A stretch of 64,000 nucleotides of DNA from an uncultured Pirellulaceae bacterium (GTDB taxonomy: Bacteria; Planctomycetota; Planctomycetia; Pirellulales; Pirellulaceae): positions 1 through 64,000 of the forward strand of contig CALFUT010000006.1 in NCBI GenBank assembly GCA_937929805.1, given 5' to 3'. Each line of letters starts with the position of its first letter. Position 1 is the stretch's first letter. The notes under the pieces are model-generated. The model had not been told where the DNA came from. It ran no database searches and saw only the letters and a program-made list of their open reading frames with translations. The translations under genes and the position numbers were made by a program. Shown here piece by piece: positions 8,931 to 18,469 of the stretch.

Positions 8931-11060
8931 ATGCTTCTCACCGGCCCGTTTACGATGCTCAAAGAAACCAAGCACTGGAAAAGCGATATTCCTTCCGGCT
9001 TGGTTGTTTTTCTGGTTGCGATTCCACTTTGTTTGGGGATTGCCCTTGCTTCTGGTTCTTCCGCCATGTCTGGCATCATTGCCGGAATCGTTGGTGGCTT
9101 GGTCGTGACCTTGTTCAGCAATTCTTCGCTGGGGGTTAGTGGACCCGCTGCCGGTTTGGTGGCGATTGTCGCGCCGGCGATCGTGCAGTTGGGCTTTGGT
9201 AACTTTTTGTTGGCCGTCGTGCTGGCTGGCGTGATTCAGTTTGTGCTGGGGCTCTTTAAGGCAGGCACGATTGGCTACTACTTTCCCGCATCGGTGATCA
9301 AGGGCATGCTGGCGGCGATCGGATTGATCATCATCCTCAAGCAGATTCCTCACGCGTTTGGTTATGACAAAGACTACGAGGGAGATCTTGCGTTCCAACA
9401 GGCGGATGGAAGAAATACGTTTACAGAAATTATCGAGGCAGCAAGTCACATCACGCCTTCGGCTTTTATTATCACTTTGGTTTGTCTGGCGATTTTGATC
9501 TTTTGGGCAACCAAAAAAATGAGCCAGATGAGTTTCACCAAGATTATTCAGGGGCCGCTGGTCGCGGTCATCGCCGGGATTTTGCTGAACCTTGCTTTCA
9601 GTTCGATCGAATCGATGAAGCTTGAGCAGGACCATTTGGTTCGTTTGCCCGTATGGAAAATCGACGCGTTGCCCGAAGGTGCGACGGCATTGGAAGAAAC
9701 CACTGCGGCCGGCGAAAAAAGATTTCAAACAATGAAAGTGATCAACGGTCCGGTTGCTTTCAAAAGCGACGATGGTTTGTACTATCTGGAGCAGCCAAGC
9801 GAAGATGCCGACCAAAAAGGCCTCGCTAAGCTACCCGCTGATTCTCAGCCTTTGGACGATCCAACGGCGGACGGCCAACCGAGGTTTCAACTGCGTCAGA
9901 TCAGCAAGGGACCGGTCTACTACGAGGGCAAGGATGGAAAGTATCACTTGGATGCTCCGCTCGTGATTCTTCCTCACTTCAAACCGTCTGAAATTCAGGG
10001 CGGAAAGATGAATCTTGGGCACGGCTCACACGGTGGTTCGCACGGCGACGAAGGCGATACAGAAGTGCAGGTTGCGACGGCCAAAGCAAACTTGTCCAAG
10101 ATCGAAGAGAAGCTGAAAACGTTCTCGGACGAGAAAGCCGCCGAAGTGGCTCCAGCAATCGCCGGCATTCGAGAATCACTGGCTGCCTTTGGCGGTTCTA
10201 CAGATGAGTCGGCAGTGCAGGGTGTATCCACCTTCCGTGCGGGATTCATGATTTTTGTTACCGGTTTGACGTTGGCGATCGTTGCCAGTCTTGAGTCGCT
10301 GCTTTGTGCTGAGGCAACGGATAAGCTCGATCCACAGCGACGTCAAACGGATCTCAATCAAGAACTGTGCGCTCAAGGAATTGGAAACGTTGTTTCCGGC
10401 ATGATTGGTGGTTTGCCTGTCACGCAGGTGATCGTTCGAAGTTCAACCAACATTCAATCGGGGGCTCAGTCGCGGTTTGCTGCCTTCGTGCACGGAATTT
10501 TTCTGATCGTCTGTGTCATTGCGATTCCGCATGTGTTGAATCTGATTCCTTTGGCAAGCCTCGCGGCGATCTTGTTCGTCGTTGGCTACAAGCTGGCTCA
10601 TCCATCCAAGTTTAAGGCCATGTACAGTCAGGGCTGGACGCAGTTTCTTCCGTTCATCATCACGATCGGGGCGATTTTGTATACGGATCTCTTGATTGGA
10701 ATCGCAATCGGATTGATTGCTTCGCTGGTCTTTATTCTGTCCGGCAGCTACTTCAAATCGTTGTGGGTCAACACGACAGAAGAGGCTGGCAAAAAGGTTC
10801 ACCGACTAACGCTTGCCGAGCGCGTGTTCTTCATCAACAAGGGAAATATTCAGACTGCGTTGCAGGCGATCAAGCCGGGCGAGAAGGTCATCGTGGATGC
10901 CTCGAACACCGTACACATGGATCAAGATGTGAAGGATATTTTCGAGGACTTTAAGACTCACGCCGAGTTTGACAACATCGAAATCGAGTGGGTTGGTACA
11001 CCGGGCGACGAGTCCAACACCGATCCGGCTCGCGTTCAAGGTTTGGCCGGCGGCGTCTGA
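8931..11060 (+). CDS. SulP-family anion transporter with a large inserted soluble segment
   Basis: WKSDIPSGLVVFLVAIPLCLGIALASG...GLPVTQVIVRSSTNIQSGAQSR and C-terminal STAS-like segment; insertion at ~9630-10215. Confidence 0.88.
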   Translation: MLLTGPFTMLKETKHWKSDIPSGLVVFLVAIPLCLGIALASGSSAMSGIIAGIVGGLVVTLFSNSSLGVSGPAAGLVAIVAPAIVQLGFGNFLLAVVLAGVIQFVLGLFKAGTIGYYFPASVIKGMLAAIGLIIILKQIPHAFGYDKDYEGDLAFQQADGRNTFTEIIEAASHITPSAFIITLVCLAILIFWATKKMSQMSFTKIIQGPLVAVIAGILLNLAFSSIESMKLEQDHLVRLPVWKIDALPEGATALEETTAAGEKRFQTMKVINGPVAFKSDDGLYYLEQPSEDADQKGLAKLPADSQPLDDPTADGQPRFQLRQISKGPVYYEGKDGKYHLDAPLVILPHFKPSEIQGGKMNLGHGSHGGSHGDEGDTEVQVATAKANLSKIEEKLKTFSDEKAAEVAPAIAGIRESLAAFGGSTDESAVQGVSTFRAGFMIFVTGLTLAIVASLESLLCAEATDKLDPQRRQTDLNQELCAQGIGNVVSGMIGGLPVTQVIVRSSTNIQSGAQSRFAAFVHGIFLIVCVIAIPHVLNLIPLASLAAILFVVGYKLAHPSKFKAMYSQGWTQFLPFIITIGAILYTDLLIGIAIGLIASLVFILSGSYFKSLWVNTTEEAGKKVHRLTLAERVFFINKGNIQTALQAIKPGEKVIVDASNTVHMDQDVKDIFEDFKTHAEFDNIEIEWVGTPGDESNTDPARVQGLAGGV

Positions 11061-11100
11061 GTGATCCTCGCGAAGAGAATGGCGAACTAGCCCAACCGAA

Positions 11101-11137
11101 AGCACCCGTGTCGGAACGTCCGGACACGGATGCTTTT
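11101..11137 (+). terminator. Rho-independent terminator downstream of the SulP gene
   Basis: agcacccgtgtc-cggaacgtccg-gacacggatgct followed by TTTT. Confidence 0.65.
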
Positions 11138-11160
11138 TAAGTTTCTTCGAGTGTTTCAAA

Positions 11161-11232
11161 TACAAGCCCGACGCGCAAGCGAGTGGATCGAAAAGCGGGC
11201 AGAAATCCACTCGCTTGCGCGTCGGGCTTGTA
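11161..11232. repeat. Dispersed REP-like palindrome, copy 1 (27-bp perfect arms)
   Basis: tacaagcccgacgcgcaagcgagtgga (11161-11187) / tccactcgcttgcgcgtcgggcttgta (11206-11232). Confidence 0.95.
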
Positions 11233-11270
11233 GTCACGCGATTTCAAAAGGTGCGAGCCCGGTTTGAATC

Positions 11271-12539
11271 TCAGCTTTCTTCTGCGATTAGCCTCATCGC
11301 CAGTTGAGCGGCAGACTCGGGCGAGTCGATCTTGCCATCGAGTTGAGCGTCGCGGACGGCACCTAACACTCGCTTGAAGGTAGGCCCCGGTTGAATGCCT
11401 TGTGCGATCAACGCTTGGCCATCGAGAAACGGTGCCGGGTTCAGTCGATCTGCCGGCCATGCAAGTCGTTCGCGGCAGAAACTAATTCCGTCACTTTCGC
11501 CAGCAATGGCTTGCGCGGCATCAATTGCAGCAGTCGCCGCTGGCTGAATCAACAACCGTTGAATCGTGGGCCACGGACGGGAATCCCCTGCGTGAAGCGT
11601 TTTCCAATGGCTGCCGATCCATGCGATCGTTGCTCGTTGGTCGTTCGTCAATCGCCAAGATTGTTGTAACGCCGTTGCACACTGTTGGGCTAATTCTGGA
11701 TTTTCATCATTTCCGATGGCGGGTTCGAGTAACGCAACGACCGCCGGTTCAAACTGGTCAGTTGCAAGTCGCTTCAGCTGAGCGATTCCTTGATCGGTAA
11801 CGGTTTGGATGTTGGCATTCCATTCGTTCGGCAAAACCTGAGCCAACAGTCCTGTCTCGATCAAACGCTCGGCCGCGATGGACTTGTTCGGATGAGCCAG
11901 CATGCGTTGAAGTTCGTTTCCAATTCGCTCGCTGCTGACGGCTGAAATTAGATGAGCATCTTTTTGGATGGCCGTCAGCGTGTTGGCTTCCATCAAAAAA
12001 TCGTAAGTTGCCGCAAACCGCACGCCTCGTAGCATCCGCAGCTTGTCTTCTTCAATTCGCTTGGCAGGATCACCGATGGCGCGAATCAAACCGGCAGCAA
12101 GGTCTTCTCGCCCACCGACAAAATCAATGACCTCGTCTTTCAGCGGATCGAAGAACATGCCGTTAATCGTGAAGTCCCGCCGCAGCGCATCTTCACGAGC
12201 GTCCGTGTATTCGACCGAATCTGGATGGCGTCCATCGCTGTATCCGCCGTCGCGCCGGAACGTGGCGACCTCGATCGGATCCAGTTTCTGATTGCCGGTT
12301 GGGCGGGAGGCAGCCGAAGGGAGCACCGAGATGACGCCAAAGGAAGCTCCGATGGCGAGGGTTCGTTTGTGCCCAAACAGATTTCGAACCTGATCGGGCG
12401 TTGCGTCGGTCGCCACGTCATAATCTTTCGGTTGACGCCCCAGCAGGGAATCGCGCACGCATCCGCCGGCCCACAGCGCGGTGAATCCCGCCGCGTGCAA
12501 TTGCTTGATGATGTCGATTGAAAATTCGCGATCGTTCAT
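11271..12539 (-). CDS. CCA tRNA nucleotidyltransferase / poly(A) polymerase family
   Basis: ALWAGGCVRDSLLGRQPKDYDVATDATPDQV; RRDFTINGMFFDP; RMLRGVRFAA. Confidence 0.93.
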   Translation of the reverse strand: MNDREFSIDIIKQLHAAGFTALWAGGCVRDSLLGRQPKDYDVATDATPDQVRNLFGHKRTLAIGASFGVISVLPSAASRPTGNQKLDPIEVATFRRDGGYSDGRHPDSVEYTDAREDALRRDFTINGMFFDPLKDEVIDFVGGREDLAAGLIRAIGDPAKRIEEDKLRMLRGVRFAATYDFLMEANTLTAIQKDAHLISAVSSERIGNELQRMLAHPNKSIAAERLIETGLLAQVLPNEWNANIQTVTDQGIAQLKRLATDQFEPAVVALLEPAIGNDENPELAQQCATALQQSWRLTNDQRATIAWIGSHWKTLHAGDSRPWPTIQRLLIQPAATAAIDAAQAIAGESDGISFCRERLAWPADRLNPAPFLDGQALIAQGIQPGPTFKRVLGAVRDAQLDGKIDSPESAAQLAMRLIAEES

Positions 12540-12729
12540 GGATGTGAAACAGAAATGTCGTTTCTTGGAAGAAGAAGGCAGTCGGTCAATGCATTAACCG
12601 ACCCGTATCATACGCTATAATAAGACATCAACCGAAGGATGCGAGTTAGTGCATCCACGCGACATCGTCAAACAGTAAGATGGCGATGTCTGATCGAGAT
12701 ACCGAAAACTGCCAGAAAGTTCACGCGAC

Positions 12730-13080
12730 ATGAGTAATTCTCAGGCCTCCAGCACGCCCATCGAAATTGATGTTCAGTCTGTCAAGTCACTAATGGACAG
12801 CGAAACCGAATTTTTGCTGCTCGATTGTCGCGAGGTTTCCGAACACGAGCATTGTCGTATCGAGGGCAGCCAGCTGATCCCGATGAATGAGACGCCGGAT
12901 CGTGTAGCCGAGATCGAAGCCCACAGCAGCAAGCCCATCGTCGTTCATTGTCATCACGGCGGTCGCAGCATGCAGGTCGTCAACTGGCTTCGAGCCAACG
13001 GTTTCCCTCAGGCCCAAAACATGGTCGGTGGCATCGAGGCGTGGAGCTGCGAGGTCGACCCATCGGTGCCTCGATATTGA
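12730..13080 (+). CDS. Rhodanese-like domain protein
   Basis: LLLDCREVSEHEHCRIEGSQLIPM...IVVHCHHGGRSMQVVNWLRANGF, single rhodanese domain. Confidence 0.9.
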   Translation: MSNSQASSTPIEIDVQSVKSLMDSETEFLLLDCREVSEHEHCRIEGSQLIPMNETPDRVAEIEAHSSKPIVVHCHHGGRSMQVVNWLRANGFPQAQNMVGGIEAWSCEVDPSVPRY

Positions 13081-13282
13081 TCGATGCTTGATCGGGTCGT
13101 AACGGTCAAAAAGACTGGACGTTGAGATCTTGATTTTGGGCTCAATCAATAGGTTGTCTGGCGGTTGAACGGCTCTCTAATTTCTTCGTTCAGCATTCCG
13201 AGGGTCTTACCATTGCGACTTGTGCTGGCGAACCGAAATTTCTATAACGTGTCATCAAGATTTGCCAACTTGGGCGGCTTAA

Positions 13283-13366
13283 GCGGACGTGGCGGAATTG
13301 GCAGACGCGCTAGATTCAGGTTCTAGTGGGGGCAACCCCGTGGAGGTTCAAGTCCTCTCGTCCGCA
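13283..13366 (+). tRNA. tRNA-Leu (anticodon CAG)
   Basis: gcggacgtggcggaattggcagacgcgctagattcaggttctagtgggggcaaccccgtggaggttcaagtcctctcgtccgca; acceptor gcggacg/cgtccgc, anticodon stem ctaga/tctag around ttcaggt, T-loop gttcaag, long variable arm. Confidence 0.95.
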
Positions 13367-13375
13367 CTGAATAAG

Positions 13376-13412
13376 AAAGGGTTTTCGTCAATGTGGCGGA
13401 AACCCTTTTTTG
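13376..13412 (+). terminator. Rho-independent terminator after tRNA-Leu
   Basis: aaagggttt...aaaccctttttt stem followed by T-run. Confidence 0.7.
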
Positions 13413-13673
13413 ATGTTTACCGGTAACAAACAATATTCAGTCGCTGGACAATCAACCTGAAAGTGAATCGAACGTGTCCCGATGCGGCCAAGCCTTGCGC
13501 GTTCGGTGCTTGGAGTGTTAGCTTGACGGATTGAACCGTCTTTTTGCCGCCGATCGTTCTCGCTAAGCTGAACCTCTGAAATTGGCGAATTCCCGCTTGC
13601 TTTCACTAGCGGGTTCGGAAACGAGTCAACTTCGTGAAGATTCCGAGCATCTTTTAAGCAAGTGCGGGGCACC

Positions 13674-16600
13674 ATGAGTCCAGACGATTTTGTTGAGCGG
13701 TGGAAGAAGTCCGGCGGCGCGGAGATGGCCAACTCACAGCTCTTTCTGACCGAGTTGTGTGATCTGCTGGACATCCCGCATCCTGACGGCACCACCACCG
13801 ACACGACCGCCAACACGTACGTCTTTGAGAAATCGGTTCAGTTCAATAACGGCGACGGCACGACCAGCAACGGTCGAGTCGACCTGTTCAAATCCGGCTG
13901 TTTCGTGCTGGAATCCAAGCAGGGCAGCGAACGTAAGGCCGTGGAAGCTGCTGAGGCACTGGCAACGAAAACCAAGACTGCAAGGAAACTGGGCGGGACC
14001 GCCAAACGCGGCACCGCAGGCTGGGAGCGGGCGATGAAAGCCGCCTACAAACAAGCCAAAGGCTACGCCGAAGCGATCCCGGACGAATGGCCGCCGTTTC
14101 TGATCGTCGCCGATGTCGGGTTTTGCTTTGACATCTACGCGGACTTCTCTGGCACCGGCAAGAACTACGTCCCGTTTCCCGATCCGCGTGGCTACCGTGT
14201 CTATCTGGATCGACTGCGTGACGAACGCATTCGCAACCTGCTAACTAGAATCTGGACCGATCCTCATTCGCTTGACCCCAGCAAGATATCCGCAAAGGTC
14301 ACCCGCGAAATTGCCCAACGATTGGCAAAGTTGGCCAAGAGCCTCGAAGCCGAACACGACCCCGAAGTCGTCGCCGGTTTCCTGATGCGGTGCCTGTTCA
14401 CGATGTTTGCCGAAGACGTCGAACTGCTGCGGCCCGATTCGTTCACCGAGATGCTGCGAAGCCTGCGAACCGAGCCGCAGAACTTCAAACCGATGGCCGA
14501 GGCGTTGTGGGAGTCGATGGACGAAGGAAAGTTTTCGACGATCCTGCGAGAGAAAGTCAAACAGTTCAACGGCAAGTTCTTCAAAGACAAAACGGCATTG
14601 GCACTGAATCATGACCAAGTCGAATTGCTGGTCGAGGCAGCCGAGTACCGCTGGGAAGAAGTCGAGCCGGCGATCTTCGGCACGTTGCTAGAACGGGCTC
14701 TCGACCCGGTCGAGCGTCACAAGTTGGGAGCCCACTACACGCCCCGGGCCTACGTCGAACGGTTGGTGATGCCGACGGTGATCGAACCGCTGCGAGAGCA
14801 ATGGGATGCGACCTACGCGGCAGCCAGCCAATTGGACGAGGACGACAAACGGGCGGATGCTCGGAAGTTGCTGCGTGACTTCCACGGACAACTTTGCGAA
14901 ACGCGAGTGCTCGATCCGGCTTGCGGCAGCGGGAACTTTTTATACGTTTCCATGGAGTTGATGAAGCGTCTCGAAGGGGAAGTGATCAACACGATGCTCC
15001 AGTTCGACGAGCCTGTCCTGCCCGGTTTGACGATTGATCCGCAACAATTTTTGGGCATCGAAATCAACCCGCGGGCAGCGGCGTTGGCTGAGTTGGTGCT
15101 GTGGATCGGTTCGATTCAGTGGTACAAGCGAACCCGGGACACGGTGAACATTCCCGAACCGATCCTGAAGGATTACGGCAACATCGAGTGCCGCGACGCG
15201 GTGTTGGATTGGGACAATATCGAGTCGGTGATCGATGACGAAGGCAACCCGGTCACTCGCTGGGACGGTCGCACCACCAAGACCCACCCCGTCACCGGTG
15301 AAGAAGTGCCCGACGAAACCGCTCGCGTGCAAGAACAGCGGTACATCAATCCAAGAAAAGCCGAGTGGCCAGAGGCGGATTACATTGTTGGTAATCCGCC
15401 GTTTGTTGGTGAAAAGAAGATGCGGCATGATCTTGGGCATAACTATGTTGAAGCGCTTCATGCCGCGTATCAAGATCTGCCAAGTAACATTGACTTTGTC
15501 ATGTACTGGTGGCATTTTGCTTCAGTACTTGCTTCTAATTCAGAATGCAAACAGTTTGGACTAATTACAACCAAGTCGATCACACAGCATTGGAATCGTC
15601 AAATTGTTAGTCTTTTTCTCGAACTGGAGGAAGAAACGTCAATCCGATTTGCTATTCCCAATCATCCATGGGTCGATACGTCGATGTGTGCAGCAGTACG
15701 GATCGCTATGACCACTGCGTCTCCCGGAATCGGGCACGGGATACGTCGCGAAGTCACACGTGAAGAAAAGTTTGACGATTACGTCGAAGTTGAGTTTGCT
15801 GAGCAGGTTGGAAAAATTACCGCCGACCTGCGAATCGGCGTCAATATTCGAGATGTCGTTCCTTTGAACGCCAATCACGAAATGTGTCTGCAGGGCGTCA
15901 AGCTTGTTGCGCCGCGATCTGGGCCAGGACTTAAAATTACTCGTGAAGAACGGGATGCCTACCTAAAGGTCAGCCAAGCGTACGAGAAGTTTCTGCCGCT
16001 GTATGTGGCTGGCACGGATGTTCGCGATGGAATTCGCGGTCGCTTCCTGATCGATTTTTTCAATTGCTCAGAGTCAGAAGCACGAAATCAGTTTCCTGAA
16101 GGGTTTCACCATGCGCTGAAATATATGAAACCGTTTCGTGCGAACAATAGTATGAAATCCCGTCGCGATTTGTGGTGGCAGTTGGGGGTGAATGCGCCGA
16201 CTCTCCGAAGAAGCATGGATGGCATACAACGTATCATCCTCACTTCAGAGGTGTCAGAGCATAGAACATTCATTTTTTGTTCAACCACGCAAATGCTTCC
16301 GGATGGGTCTGTTGCCGCGATCCCAACTGATTCCCCGTTTGTCCTAGGCGTACTTTCTTCTCAAGTTATGTCACGATGGTCGCTGCATGCAGGTGGGCGA
16401 ATGGGAAAAGGAGATACGCCCAGATTCCAAAACGGTCCATGCTTCGATCCTTTCCCATTCCCCGCTCCCGACGCCACCACCAAGAAACGCATTGGCGACC
16501 TTGCCGAACAGCTTGATGCGCATCGCAAGCGGCAGCAGGAACAGCATCCAAAGCTGACAATGACCGGCATGTACAACGTGCTGGAAAAATTGCGTTCCGG

Positions 16601-17111
16601 CGAGTCGCTGACCACCAAAGAGCAAACGATTCACGAGCAGGGACTCGTTTCGGTCTTGAAACAAATTCATGACGATCTGGACGCCACTGTATTCGATGCG
16701 TATGGCTGGCCCCATGATTTGGAAGACGAAGAAATTTTGCAACGGTTGGTCGACCTGAATCACGAGCGGGCAGAAGAAGAAAGTCGCGGTCTCATTCGCT
16801 GGCTGCGTCCCGAGTTCCAAAACCCCGATGGCGAAACACAAACCGCCTTCGCTGGCGACAAGAAAGCCCGGCCGACCAAAAAAGCCGCCAACGCAAAAAT
16901 CAAGAAACAACCTTGGCCCAAAACGCTGCCCGATCGCATGGTCGCGATTCAATCGGCCTTGCAGCGACATGCCGCTCCTGCCGATGGCAAAGAAGTTGCC
17001 GCGTACTACACACGAGCCAACAAATCGCAAATCAAAGAGTTGCTGGAGACGCTCGTCGCCGTCGGCAACGTCCGCCAACTGGACGACGGCCGCTACACCA
17101 TCTATCAGTGA
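13674..17111 (+). CDS. Type IIG-like (MmeI-like) single-chain restriction endonuclease/DNA methyltransferase
   Basis: N-terminal PD-ExK-type GRVDLFKSGCFVLESKQG; methyltransferase motif I VLDPACGSGNFLYVSMEL; motif IV YIVGNPPFVGEKKM; C-terminal recognition region; extra winged-helix-like tail. ~1145 aa. Confidence 0.85.
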   Translation: MSPDDFVERWKKSGGAEMANSQLFLTELCDLLDIPHPDGTTTDTTANTYVFEKSVQFNNGDGTTSNGRVDLFKSGCFVLESKQGSERKAVEAAEALATKTKTARKLGGTAKRGTAGWERAMKAAYKQAKGYAEAIPDEWPPFLIVADVGFCFDIYADFSGTGKNYVPFPDPRGYRVYLDRLRDERIRNLLTRIWTDPHSLDPSKISAKVTREIAQRLAKLAKSLEAEHDPEVVAGFLMRCLFTMFAEDVELLRPDSFTEMLRSLRTEPQNFKPMAEALWESMDEGKFSTILREKVKQFNGKFFKDKTALALNHDQVELLVEAAEYRWEEVEPAIFGTLLERALDPVERHKLGAHYTPRAYVERLVMPTVIEPLREQWDATYAAASQLDEDDKRADARKLLRDFHGQLCETRVLDPACGSGNFLYVSMELMKRLEGEVINTMLQFDEPVLPGLTIDPQQFLGIEINPRAAALAELVLWIGSIQWYKRTRDTVNIPEPILKDYGNIECRDAVLDWDNIESVIDDEGNPVTRWDGRTTKTHPVTGEEVPDETARVQEQRYINPRKAEWPEADYIVGNPPFVGEKKMRHDLGHNYVEALHAAYQDLPSNIDFVMYWWHFASVLASNSECKQFGLITTKSITQHWNRQIVSLFLELEEETSIRFAIPNHPWVDTSMCAAVRIAMTTASPGIGHGIRREVTREEKFDDYVEVEFAEQVGKITADLRIGVNIRDVVPLNANHEMCLQGVKLVAPRSGPGLKITREERDAYLKVSQAYEKFLPLYVAGTDVRDGIRGRFLIDFFNCSESEARNQFPEGFHHALKYMKPFRANNSMKSRRDLWWQLGVNAPTLRRSMDGIQRIILTSEVSEHRTFIFCSTTQMLPDGSVAAIPTDSPFVLGVLSSQVMSRWSLHAGGRMGKGDTPRFQNGPCFDPFPFPAPDATTKKRIGDLAEQLDAHRKRQQEQHPKLTMTGMYNVLEKLRSGESLTTKEQTIHEQGLVSVLKQIHDDLDATVFDAYGWPHDLEDEEILQRLVDLNHERAEEESRGLIRWLRPEFQNPDGETQTAFAGDKKARPTKKAANAKIKKQPWPKTLPDRMVAIQSALQRHAAPADGKEVAAYYTRANKSQIKELLETLVAVGNVRQLDDGRYTIYQ

Positions 17112-17338
17112 CTCTCGGTCGGACACGTTCATGGCCTGCAAATTCGGACGAAGTTAGGACGAAAATCGTCCACCCAACCGTTAAAATTGCTAGCGATCAA
17201 GCAATTTTCTGGAATCCAGAAATTAATGGCCTGTTTTTCCAGATTTGAGATCAATATACTTCTGAAAACGACGTGGCTTAGTCGATGCTCGCCGCTGGGC
17301 ACGACCTTCTTTCCGCGTTTCACTTCTGGGGATTGTCG

Positions 17339-18469
17339 ATGGCATCACAACTTGGCATCAGGCTTAAGCACGTGCGAGACCAGCTGGGTCTGACGATGCA
17401 ACAGGTCAGCGAGCAAACGGGGATCGGAGTTTCCTCGTTGTCTGAATGGGAACACGACAAACGCGAGCCAAGTTTCGCGCAGCTTTCAGCCTTAGCAAAC
17501 GCTTTCTCGAAAGATGTAAATTTCTTCTTGAGTGACGAACCTCTCGATGACAAGGAGGTTGTGCTGTGGCGAGAAAAGCCAAGCAGCGAATCGGCGACCG
17601 ATATCGAGAACCAATTGTTGTCACTGGCAACGCAGTATCATCGGCTTGAACAGTTGTGTGGCGATGCGCGGCCTTGCAAGCTGGAGCAGTCAAAAATTCC
17701 GGCTAACGAGTTTGATCAAACCGTTGCATGTAATTTGGCTCATGAATTTCGGAAGAAGTATTCTCTTGGGGACAGGCCAGCCAGTTCGCTAATGTCAGTC
17801 CTTGAAGAATACTGCCGCGTTAAGGTGTTCCATCTGGATTTCGAGCCGTCCGGCACAGCCGCTTGTACACGAAGTGAGCATTTCGGGGCGGCCATTTTGC
17901 TGAACAGCAAGAACATCCGTTGGCGACGAAACTATGATTTGGCTCATGAGCTGTTTCACCTGTTGACCTGGAACAGCTTTCGAGCAGGGGCCGAATCTGC
18001 GGAATCCACCAAACGAGAGGAAACTCTAGCGAATCAGTTTGCCAGTTGTCTGTTGATGCCAACGGAGCCGCTGACTCTGGCGGTCAATTTTCAGTGTGAC
18101 GAGAACAATGAGCTGGACTACGACGATTTGTTTGAAATCGCGCGTCAATTCGACGTGTCCGTACTTGCGCTAGTTTGGCGACTGGTAGATACGCGTTTCA
18201 TTACTCGGCAGGTAGCAAAACAAATCAATGAATCTATCCGCGGACGAGTCGAAATATGGGACCGTCGCAAGAGTGAGACTCCTCCTTGGCGTCCCGTTCG
18301 GTTCGAAGCCCTTGCGTTGGAAGCGATTGAGAAAGGGCTGATTTCAACGGGCAAGTTCGCCAAGTTCATGGGCATTAGCCGTGCCGCCGCAATGAAACAA
18401 ATAGAAAACGAGGTTTACGCTGTCCAAGGGGGAGGAGAGCGTGCCAAAATTCAGCTTACTTGTTCTTGA
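17339..18469 (+). CDS. XRE-family regulator fused to ImmA/IrrE metallopeptidase domain
   Basis: LGIRLKHVRDQLGLTMQQVSEQTGIGVSSLSEWEHDKREPS HTH; YDLAHELFHLLTW zinc peptidase motif. Confidence 0.9.
   Translation: MASQLGIRLKHVRDQLGLTMQQVSEQTGIGVSSLSEWEHDKREPSFAQLSALANAFSKDVNFFLSDEPLDDKEVVLWREKPSSESATDIENQLLSLATQYHRLEQLCGDARPCKLEQSKIPANEFDQTVACNLAHEFRKKYSLGDRPASSLMSVLEEYCRVKVFHLDFEPSGTAACTRSEHFGAAILLNSKNIRWRRNYDLAHELFHLLTWNSFRAGAESAESTKREETLANQFASCLLMPTEPLTLAVNFQCDENNELDYDDLFEIARQFDVSVLALVWRLVDTRFITRQVAKQINESIRGRVEIWDRRKSETPPWRPVRFEALALEAIEKGLISTGKFAKFMGISRAAAMKQIENEVYAVQGGGERAKIQLTCS

Noticed and set aside
8919-9815. 298-aa minus-strand ORF opposite the SulP gene
   Set aside because: Antisense shadow; sense strand has clear SulP motifs.
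16371-17141. 256-aa minus-strand ORF opposite the RM enzyme
   Set aside because: Antisense shadow of a conserved coding region.
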